DNA from: Streptomyces venezuelae
GTDB lineage: Bacteria > Actinomycetota > Actinomycetes > Streptomycetales > Streptomycetaceae
Assembly (NCBI RefSeq): GCF_008642375.1
Contig: NZ_CP029194.1
Span: 4,650,001 to 4,714,000 of the forward strand
Direction: 5' to 3'
Length of the DNA: 64,000 nt
Shown: in pieces, positions 41,553 through 47,810 of the stretch
How positions within the stretch are numbered: position 1 is the first letter of the stretch
Layout of the letters: each line of letters begins with the position of its first letter
Position numbers and translations under genes: made by a program
The notes under the pieces: generated by a model
Told to the model about the DNA's origin: nothing
Databases searched by the model: none
The model's input: the letters and a program-made list of their open reading frames with translations, nothing else

Positions 41553-42416
41553 TCAAATTCGGGCAAAGTCACCGGCGAGGCGATGGGTGAGCGCGGCCTG
41601 GCGGCGCCTGGAGGCGTACCAGACGAGTCCGGCCGCAGCCGCCGCGCCCACGGCAGCGGCGGCGACGAGGGCGGGACGGGGCGGCATCCGGAATTCCGGC
41701 AGCCGCTGCTTGAGCCGTACCGGCTTGTGGAAGGCGAGCACCGGCCATTCGCGGGCGACGGCCTCGCGGCGCAGCGTCCGGTCGGGGTTGACGGCGAACG
41801 GGTGGCCGACCGCCTCCAGCATGGGGATGTCGGTCGCGGAGTCGCTGTAGGCGTAGCAGCGGGACAGGTCGTACCCCTCCGACTCCGCGAGCTCCCGGAC
41901 GGCCTCGGCCTTCGTCGGCCCGTAGGCGTAGTACTCCACCTCGCCGGTGAAGCAGCCGTCCTCGCCGACCACCATCCGGGTGGCGACGACACGGTCGGCT
42001 CCGAGCATCTCGCCGATGGGCTCGACGACCTCGGCGCCGGACGTGGAGACGATCACGACGTCGCGGCCGGCGGCGTGGTGCTCCTCGATGAGCGAGGCGG
42101 CCTCGTCGTAGATGATCGGGTCGATCAGGTCGTGCAGGGTCTCGGCGACGAGTTCCTTGACCTGGGCGACGTTCCAGCCTTTGCAGAGCGCGGAAAGATA
42201 TTCGCGCATCCGCTCCATCTGGTCGTGATCGGCTCCGCCCACCAGGAACACGAACTGGATGTAGGCAGTCCGCAGGGCGGCGCGGCGGCTGATCAGCCCG
42301 CCCCGGTAGAAGGACTTGCTGAAGGTCAGCGTCGAGGACTTCGCAATGACCGTCTTGTCCAGGTCAAAGAAGGCGGCTGTGCGCGGCAAGGAGTGGTTTT
42401 CCACAAGCCTGAGCAT
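41553..42416 (-). CDS. HAD-superfamily IB phosphatase (SerB-like) with membrane tail
   Basis: The 287-residue protein has the HAD motifs: I 'FFDLDKTVIAKSST', II 'VVIVSTSGAE', III Lys in 'GPTKAEAV' and IV 'YAYSDSATDIPMLEAVG'. The cap 'HDQMERMREYLSALCKGW' marks the IB subgroup that includes phosphoserine phosphatase, and a hydrophobic helix (ALVAAAAVGAAAAAGLVWYA) at the end suggests membrane attachment. The M. tuberculosis equivalent is Rv3661, also divergent from ssd across a small RNA. The substrate is unknown. Confidence 0.9.
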   Translation of the reverse strand: MLRLVENHSLPRTAAFFDLDKTVIAKSSTLTFSKSFYRGGLISRRAALRTAYIQFVFLVGGADHDQMERMREYLSALCKGWNVAQVKELVAETLHDLIDPIIYDEAASLIEEHHAAGRDVVIVSTSGAEVVEPIGEMLGADRVVATRMVVGEDGCFTGEVEYYAYGPTKAEAVRELAESEGYDLSRCYAYSDSATDIPMLEAVGHPFAVNPDRTLRREAVAREWPVLAFHKPVRLKQRLPEFRMPPRPALVAAAAVGAAAAAGLVWYASRRRQAALTHRLAGDFARI

Positions 42417-42487
42417 AGGTGCCCGCCATTCGGCGTACGCTGGGGCGCGTGGGTTTGCCTGAGAAGGCTCTCGGGTACACCATGGAA

Positions 42488-42590
42488 GTCACGGATCGTT
42501 CGCGACCGTGCTAACCCGGTCCGGCTCCTCCCCCCCCCGAGTCGGCCGGAAAGACGACCCCCGCTCTCCCCCCCGGCGGGGGTCGTCGCA
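42488..42590 (+). ncRNA. 6C RNA (actinobacterial small RNA with two C-rich loops)
   Basis: Two hairpins with C-rich loops follow each other. One is CCGGCTC (42521-42527) with GAGTCGG (42539-42545) around a loop containing nine consecutive C. The other is a perfect 12-bp stem, GACGACCCCCGC (42553-42564) with GCGGGGGTCGTC (42576-42587), around a loop with seven C; it doubles as the terminator. This is the defining structure of 6C RNA. In M. tuberculosis the 6C/B11 RNA lies between Rv3660c (ssd) and Rv3661 (HAD), exactly the gene pair here. A TTTGCC...TACACC promoter-like pair (42454-42481) suggests the 5' end near 42488; that end is an estimate. 6C RNA is thought to pair through its C loops with G-rich mRNA sites and to affect growth and secretion. 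Confidence 0.85.
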
Positions 42591-42743
42591 TGTCCGGAGC
42601 CGTTTTGGCCCTCCGTGTCATCGCGGACTCCTCTCTCCTCGATCCTCGGCCGTGTTCCGGCCGCTCTGCTGTCGAGCACTCGATTCGTCACTCACAGTAA
42701 CCGGTGGACTGCGCTCCGGGGAGTCCCCGTAGGAGTGGCGTAG

Positions 42744-42770
42744 ATATTCACAGACCCTCGGTTATCCACA
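42744..42770 (+). promoter_or_regulatory. Pair of DnaA-box-like sites
   Basis: TTATCCACA (42762-42770) is a perfect match to the E. coli-type DnaA box TTATNCACA, and ATATTCACA (42744-42752) matches at eight of nine. Both face the same way, spaced 18 bp, about 100 bp upstream of the ssd gene. Confidence 0.4.
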
Positions 42771-42812
42771 GTTTTTCGGTGAGATCCCCAAGATTTCCGG
42801 TACGGCCCCACG

Positions 42813-42851
42813 GTGATTCCTGACGCGAAGTTCGCGGACGACAGGAATCAC
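42813..42851. promoter_or_regulatory. 10-bp inverted repeat upstream of the ssd-tad operon
   Basis: GTGATTCCTG (42813-42822) and CAGGAATCAC (42842-42851) are exact inverted copies separated by 19 bp, ending 16 bp before the preferred ssd start. It could be an operator or a leader hairpin. Confidence 0.5.
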
Positions 42852-42867
42852 GAGAGGGGTGTGCGCC

Positions 42868-44025
42868 GTGGAGGGAACAAGGACTTCCGGGGCCGGGAGC
42901 GCGGCGAGGGCGGCGGGGAGGGCTGCCGTGGGTGCCGCGGCCCCCAGAGGAGTGGCGGGAGAGCCGCGCCGTGCCGGGCCGCTGATCGTCACCGAGGACC
43001 TCGCGCTCCTCGACGACCTCCTCCGGCTGTGCGCGGCGGCCGGGGTGGAGCCCGAGGTGCACCACCGCGTGCCGGAGCGGCGGGCGAGTTGGACCGACCC
43101 GCCGCTCGTCCTGGTCGGCGACGACGTTGCCGCCCGCTGCCGGGCGGCGGTGCGCCGCCCGGGGGTCGTCCTCGTCGGCCGTGAGCAGGACGATCCGACG
43201 GTCTGGCGGCTGGCCGTCGAGGTCGGCGCGGAGTGCGTGCTGCGGCTGCCGGAGGCGGAGAGCGTCCTCGTCGACCGCATCGCCGACGCGGCCGAGGGCG
43301 TGGGGCGGCAGGCCCTGACCGTAGGGGTCGTCGGTGGCCGGGGCGGCGCGGGCGCCTCCACCCTGGCCTGCGGCCTCGCGCTGGCCGCCGCGCGCACCGG
43401 CCGGCGGACCCTGCTCGTGGACGGTGACCCGCTGGGCGGGGGCCTCGACGTGTTGCTCGGCGGCGAGCGCGAGGACGGCAGACGCTGGCCCGACTTCGCC
43501 GCCTCGAAGGGACGGCTGGCCGGCGGCGCCCTGGAGGAGTCCCTGCCCGCCGTGCGCGGCGTGCGGGTGCTCAGCTGGGGCAGGGAGCCCGCCGCGCCGG
43601 TCCCGCCCGAGGCAGTGCGGTCCGTGCTCGCCGCCGCGCGCCGGCGCGGCGGGGTCGTCGTGGTCGACCTGCCGCGCGGGACCGACGAGGCGGCCACCGA
43701 AGCCCTGGCCCAGCTCGACCTCGGCCTGCTCGTCGTCCCGGGCGAACTGCGGGCCGTCGCGGCGGCCCACCGGGTGGCCTCGGTCCTGGGTCTGGCCGTG
43801 CGCGACCTCCGGGCCGTGGTCCGCGGACCGTACGCGGCGGGGCTCGACGAGCGCTGGGTCGCCGACGCGCTGCGGCTGCCGCTCGCCGGCGAACTGCCCT
43901 ACGACCCGGGGATCGTGGCCGACCAGGACGCGGGCGTACCGCCGGGCGCGGAGCCCCGAGGGGCGCTCGGCCGGTTCTGTGCCACCTTCTGGGAGCGCGC
44001 CCTCGCCCCGGGCGGTGCGGCGTGA
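42868..44025 (+). CDS. ssd: Ssd/CpaE-like septum-site/pilus-localising protein
   Basis: The 385-residue protein has an N-terminal receiver-like domain ('PLIVTEDLALLDDLLRLCAAAGVEPEVHHRVP') and a MinD-type domain with 'TVGVVGGRGGAGASTLACGLALAAAR'. This P-loop lacks the usual first and second lysines of ParA/MinD proteins, as in CpaE and mycobacterial Ssd (Rv3660c). 'RTLLVDGDPLGGGLDVLLGGE' follows. It heads the tad operon and probably positions the pilus machine or affects septation. The GTG at 42868 has GAGAGGG upstream; a GTG at 42859 is possible. It overlaps tadA by 4 bp. Confidence 0.88.
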   Translation: MEGTRTSGAGSAARAAGRAAVGAAAPRGVAGEPRRAGPLIVTEDLALLDDLLRLCAAAGVEPEVHHRVPERRASWTDPPLVLVGDDVAARCRAAVRRPGVVLVGREQDDPTVWRLAVEVGAECVLRLPEAESVLVDRIADAAEGVGRQALTVGVVGGRGGAGASTLACGLALAAARTGRRTLLVDGDPLGGGLDVLLGGEREDGRRWPDFAASKGRLAGGALEESLPAVRGVRVLSWGREPAAPVPPEAVRSVLAAARRRGGVVVVDLPRGTDEAATEALAQLDLGLLVVPGELRAVAAAHRVASVLGLAVRDLRAVVRGPYAAGLDERWVADALRLPLAGELPYDPGIVADQDAGVPPGAEPRGALGRFCATFWERALAPGGAA

Positions 44026-45215
44026 CCGGGACCGTCGTCGCGGGCGGCGGCGGGCTCGGGGCCGGCGGTACGGGACTGCTCGACGCCGTGCGGCAGCGGC
44101 TGGCGGCGAGCGGGGCCGAACCCACACCCGCGCGGGTGGCGGCGGCGCTGCGGGCCCAAGGCCGGCTGCTCGGCGACGCGGAGGTGCTCGGCGCGGCCGA
44201 GGAGCTCAGGTCCGAGCTGATCGGGACCGGTCCGCTGGAGCCGTTGCTCGCCGATCCGGCGGTCACCGACGTCCTGGTCTCGGCGCCCGACCGGGTCTGG
44301 GTGGACCGGGGCACCGGCCTCGAACGGGCCCCGGTGGCCTTCCCCGACGCCACCGCCGTCCGCAGGCTCGCGCAGCGGCTCGCCGCGGTGGCGGGGCGCA
44401 GGCTCGACGACGCCAGGCCCTGGGTGGACGCCCGGCTGCCCGACGGGACCCGCATGCACGCGGTGCTGCCCCCGGTGGCGGTCGGCTCCACCTGCCTGTC
44501 GCTGCGGGTCGTGCGCCCCCGCGCCTTCTCCCTGGAGGAGCTCGCCGAGGCGGGCACCGTGCCGCCGGGCGGAGCCCGCGTCCTGCGGGCGCTGATCGAC
44601 GCCCGCGTGTCGTACCTGGTCAGCGGTGGCACGGGGACGGGAAAGACCACATTGCTCGCCTCCTTGCTGGGTCTCGTGGGCCATCGGGAGCGGATCGTGC
44701 TCGCCGAGGACTCGGCGGAGCTGCGGCCGGACCACCCGCACGTGGTGCGTCTGGAGGCCCGGCCCGCGAACCAGGAGGGCGCCGGTCTCGTGACCCTGCG
44801 GGACCTGGTCCGCCAGGCCCTGCGGATGCGGCCCGACCGGCTGGTGGTCGGCGAGGTCAGAGGTGGCGAGGCGGTGGACCTGCTCGCCGCCCTGAACACA
44901 GGCCACGAAGGCGGCTGCGGGACGGTCCACGCCAACACCGCGGCGGACGTACCGGCCCGTCTCGAGGCGCTGGGGACCGCGGCCGGGCTCGACAGGGCCG
45001 CCCTGCACAGCCAGTTGGGCGCCGGTCTCTCCGTGGTGCTCCATCTCGTGCGGGACCGGGACGGGCGGCGGCGGATCGCCGAGATCCACGTCCTGGAGCG
45101 GGATCGGGACGGGCTCGTACGGACGGTTCCCGCGCTGCGGTGGGGTGCGGCCGGGTTCGAGCGGGAGCGGGGCTGGGAGCGGCTGCGGTCGCTGATCGGA
45201 GGCGGGACGTGGTGA
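44022..45215 (+). CDS. tadA: TadA/CpaF-type secretion ATPase
   Basis: This 397-residue hexameric ATPase powers Flp pilus assembly. It has an N-terminal domain ('LIGTGPLEPLLADPAVTDVLVSAPDRVWVDRG'), Walker A GGTGTGKTTLL, the Asp box 'IVLAEDSAEL', Walker B 'RMRPDRLVVGEVRGGEAVDLL' and the His box 'GHEGGCGTVHANTA'. It starts at a GTG overlapping the ssd stop (GTGA). The mycobacterial equivalent is Rv3659c. Confidence 0.95.
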   Translation: MTGTVVAGGGGLGAGGTGLLDAVRQRLAASGAEPTPARVAAALRAQGRLLGDAEVLGAAEELRSELIGTGPLEPLLADPAVTDVLVSAPDRVWVDRGTGLERAPVAFPDATAVRRLAQRLAAVAGRRLDDARPWVDARLPDGTRMHAVLPPVAVGSTCLSLRVVRPRAFSLEELAEAGTVPPGGARVLRALIDARVSYLVSGGTGTGKTTLLASLLGLVGHRERIVLAEDSAELRPDHPHVVRLEARPANQEGAGLVTLRDLVRQALRMRPDRLVVGEVRGGEAVDLLAALNTGHEGGCGTVHANTAADVPARLEALGTAAGLDRAALHSQLGAGLSVVLHLVRDRDGRRRIAEIHVLERDRDGLVRTVPALRWGAAGFERERGWERLRSLIGGGTW

Positions 45216-46102
45216 TCGTGGAGCTGGTGTCGGTGCGGGCCGTGGCGGAGGGCGCGGCGGTGTTCTGCGCGGGGCTCGCCCTGTGGGGGCTGGTCGAGTG
45301 GCGGCGCGGGACGGCCCGGGCCCGGTTGGTGCTTGCGGGTGTCGTGCCGGACCCGTCCGGGGGGTGGGAGGAGCTCCGTGCGTGGTGGGCGGCGGCCGTG
45401 CGGCGGTGGGCCCTGGTGCGGGGGCGGCGCGCCTGGCTGTGCCTGCCGGTGGCGGGGGTGGTCGCCCTGCTGGGCGCGTCGCCGCTGCCGCTGCTCGTCG
45501 GGGCGCTCGCGGTGCCGCTGGTGGCGCGGCGGCTGTGGGCGGCCGAGCGGCGGAAGGAGCGCGAGGCGCGTGCCGGGCGGGTGGTGGCCCTCTGCGGGGC
45601 CGTCTCCGGGGAGCTGAGGGCCGGCTGGCAGCCCGCGCAGGCGCTGTCCTTCGCGGCCCGGCAGACCGGCGCGCTGGGGGACGAGGAGGCTTCGGTGCTC
45701 GCGGCGGCCCGGTTCGGCGGGGACGTGCCGGAAGCGCTGCGGCGGGCGGCGCGCCAGGGCGGTGCCGACGGGCTCGCCGGCCTGGCGGCCTGCTGGCAGG
45801 TGGCCGTGGACGGCGGCGCGGGCCTGGCGGCGGGGCTCGACCGGCTGGAGGCGGCCCTGCGGGACCACCACGAGGAGCGGGAGCGGCTGCGGGCCGAACT
45901 GGCCGGGGCCTGGGCGACGGTGACGGTCCTCGCGGTGCTGCCGGCGGCCGGGCTCGCCCTCGGCTCGGCGCTGGGCGCCGATCCGCTGCGGGTGCTCCTG
46001 CACACCCCGGCGGGCCTGGGGTGCCTGGTGGTGGGGGGTGCGCTGGAGGCGGCCGGGCTGTGGTGGGCCGCGCGGATCGTCCGGGGAGGGGAGCGGGCAT
46101 GA
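45212..46102 (+). CDS. tadB: TadB-like pilus assembly membrane protein
   Basis: The ~296-residue protein has an N-terminal membrane helix ('AVFCAGLALWGLVEW'), a helix pair around 80-110, a GSPII_F-like cytoplasmic segment ('VVALCGAVSGELRAGWQPAQALSFAARQ', 'GLAGLAACWQVAVDGGAGLAAGLDRLEAAL') and two C-terminal membrane helices. It should form the inner-membrane platform with the next gene product. The GTG at 45212 overlaps the ATPase stop (GTGA); a GTG one codon earlier is possible. Confidence 0.87.
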   Translation: MIVELVSVRAVAEGAAVFCAGLALWGLVEWRRGTARARLVLAGVVPDPSGGWEELRAWWAAAVRRWALVRGRRAWLCLPVAGVVALLGASPLPLLVGALAVPLVARRLWAAERRKEREARAGRVVALCGAVSGELRAGWQPAQALSFAARQTGALGDEEASVLAAARFGGDVPEALRRAARQGGADGLAGLAACWQVAVDGGAGLAAGLDRLEAALRDHHEERERLRAELAGAWATVTVLAVLPAAGLALGSALGADPLRVLLHTPAGLGCLVVGGALEAAGLWWAARIVRGGERA

Positions 46103-46737
46103 CGGGCGCTGTTCAGATCGTGGGGGTTCTGGTCCTGCTGATGGTGCTGTGCGTGCAGGCCGGCCGAGAAGTGGTGCGCGAGCGGCGGGTGCGGAGGATG
46201 CGGCGACGGGCCGGGAGCCTGCTGGAGACGTCCGCGCCACGGCCCCGGAGGCCGAGAGCCCGGAAGCGGACGCCCACGCCGTCCGAGGAGGGCGAGGTGG
46301 CGGTACGTCACCTCCCGCTTGCGGCCGATCTGTTGGCTGCCTGCGCCTCTGCCGGAGCGGGGCCGGGAGAGGCGGCGGAGGCCGTGGGCCGCTCACTGGG
46401 CGGGCCGCTGGGCGAGCGGCTGGCCCGCACGGCGGCCGAACTGCGGCTCGGCGGCGAACCGGCCGAGGTGTGGCGGAGGTTCGGCGCGATACCGGGCGCC
46501 GAAGGGCTGGCCCGCTGCATGGAACGGGCCGGTTCCTCGGGGGCGCCCGCGGCGGAGGCCGTCGCCCGGCATGCGGCCGGCCTGCGGGCCGCCCGTGCCC
46601 GGACGGCGGCGGCCCGCGCCCGCCGGGCGCAGGTGCTGATCAGCGCGCCCGTGGGGCTCTGCTTCCTGCCCGCGTTCCTGGCGGTGGGGGTGGCGCCCGT
46701 GGTGATCGGGCTGGCGGCGGGACTGATGGACCGATGA
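46099..46737 (+). CDS. tadC: TadC-like pilus assembly membrane protein
   Basis: The 212-residue partner of TadB begins MTGAVQIVGVLVLLMVLCVQAG (membrane helix). It has a basic/Pro linker, a type II secretion F-like helical domain ('LAADLLAACASAGAGPGEAAEAVGRSL', 'EGLARCMERAGSSGAPAAEAVARHAAGL') and a final membrane helix ('VGLCFLPAFLAVGVAPVVIGLAAGLM'). It overlaps tadB by ATGA. The mycobacterial equivalent is Rv3657c. Confidence 0.87.
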   Translation: MTGAVQIVGVLVLLMVLCVQAGREVVRERRVRRMRRRAGSLLETSAPRPRRPRARKRTPTPSEEGEVAVRHLPLAADLLAACASAGAGPGEAAEAVGRSLGGPLGERLARTAAELRLGGEPAEVWRRFGAIPGAEGLARCMERAGSSGAPAAEAVARHAAGLRAARARTAAARARRAQVLISAPVGLCFLPAFLAVGVAPVVIGLAAGLMDR

Positions 46738-46769
46738 AGGCAACGGCAAGGCGAGACAAGGAGATCGAC

Positions 46770-47063
46770 ATGACGGACACGGCGGCCACGGCGAATCCGG
46801 TGAGCGCGGCGAGTGTGACGGGCAACGCGCCGGTGACCGGCTCGGCGAAGGCGAGGAGCGGCCCGATGCGTTCCGTGCGGGGGTGGTGGCGGGCCCGGCG
46901 GCGGGCCTTGCGGTCCGATGCGGGGATGACGACGTCGGAGTACGCGGTGGGCACGATCGCCGCGGCGGCCTTCGCCGCGGTCCTCTACAAGATCGTGACG
47001 AGCGGGACCGTCTCGGGAGCGCTCGAGTCGATGATCGGCAAGGCCCTCGATGCGCCGTTCTGA
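46770..47063 (+). CDS. DUF4244 Flp-type pilin
   Basis: The ATG at 46770 has AAGGAG at 6 nt; another ATG at 46734 overlaps the tadC stop but lacks a site. The 97-residue protein has a polar leader, a basic patch (RGWWRARRRALRSD) and then AGMTTSEYAVGTIAAAAFAAVLYKIV. This is a prepilin motif with Gly before the cut, Glu near +5 and a hydrophobic helix. It corresponds to Rv3656c and is the probable major subunit. The leader before the cleavage site is unusually long. No prepilin peptidase gene lies in the operon. Confidence 0.9.
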   Translation: MTDTAATANPVSAASVTGNAPVTGSAKARSGPMRSVRGWWRARRRALRSDAGMTTSEYAVGTIAAAAFAAVLYKIVTSGTVSGALESMIGKALDAPF

Positions 47064-47421
47064 CCGGGGGTTCGTGACCGTGGAGGCGGCGATGGTCCTG
47101 CCCGTCGTCGCGCTGTTCACGGTGACCCTGCTCTGGGCGCTCGCCGCGGCCGCCGCGCAGATCCGGTGCGTGGACGCGGCACGGGCAGGGGCCAGGGCGG
47201 CGGCCCGCTCCGAACCGGTGGCCGCCGCCGAGGGGGCCGCCCGGGCCGCGGCGCCCGAGGGCGCCCGGGTGTCGGTGACGCGGTCGGGCGAGCTGTGGCG
47301 GGTGGAGGTGGAGGTGGCCGCGCCGGGCCCCCGGGGCATGGGACTGACCTTGCGGGCGGACGCGGCGGCCCTCGCGGAGGACTCGGTGGGCGAGGCCCTG
47401 GCGGTCGGAGGCCCACCGTGA
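47050..47421 (+). CDS. TadE-like pseudopilin
   Basis: The 123-residue protein starts MRRSDRGFVTVEAAMVLPVVALFTVTLLWALAAAAAQIRCVDAARAGAR, the classical TadE pattern: Gly before the cleavage site, Glu near +5, then a membrane helix. The rest is a small extracellular domain. It overlaps the pilin gene by 14 bp in another frame. It corresponds to Rv3655c and is probably a minor pilin. Confidence 0.88.
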   Translation: MRRSDRGFVTVEAAMVLPVVALFTVTLLWALAAAAAQIRCVDAARAGARAAARSEPVAAAEGAARAAAPEGARVSVTRSGELWRVEVEVAAPGPRGMGLTLRADAAALAEDSVGEALAVGGPP

Positions 47422-47810
47422 CGGCGGGCCGCAGGTCCGGTCCGGTCGGGAGCGGGGACCGGGGGGCGGCGACCGTGTGGGCGGCGTTCGCGGCCTGTGC
47501 GCTGTGCGTGGTGTTCGGGGCGGTGCTCGCGCTCGGGCAGGCGGTCGCGGCCCGGCACAAGGCCGGCGGTGCGGCGGATCTGGCCGCCCTCGCGGCGGCC
47601 GACCGGGCCCTGTGGGGCGAGGCCGAGGCGTGCGGCGCCGCTTCCCGGGTGGCCGCCGCGCAAGGTGCCGAGCTGCTGCGGTGCGTCGTGCGCGGCGAAC
47701 TCGCCGAAGTGACGGCGAGGGTGGCGCGTGGGCCCTACCGGCCGGACGTCAGCTCTCGGGCGGGGCCTGCGCGGGAGGCGGCTCCGGGGCCTCCCGCAGC
47801 AGTTCCGTGA
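47418..47810 (+). CDS. Rv3654c-family TadE/TadG-like protein
   Basis: The 130-residue protein begins with a GTG overlapping the previous stop (GTGA). It has 'GDRGAATVWAAFAACALCVVFGAVLALGQAVAARHKAGGAADLAALAAADRALWG', the Rv3654c family signature of a pilin-like membrane helix followed by a helical 'HKAGGAADLAALAAA' segment and two cysteines (ACGAA...LRCVV). Its last 62 bp overlap the 3' end of the convergent helicase gene. It is the last gene of the tad operon. Confidence 0.87.
   Translation: MTAGRRSGPVGSGDRGAATVWAAFAACALCVVFGAVLALGQAVAARHKAGGAADLAALAAADRALWGEAEACGAASRVAAAQGAELLRCVVRGELAEVTARVARGPYRPDVSSRAGPAREAAPGPPAAVP

Noticed and set aside
42521..42587. C-rich hairpins as mere terminators of a short leader
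   Set aside because: Two hairpins with C-only loops in the known 6C position fit a defined RNA family better than a simple terminator, though the second also serves as one.
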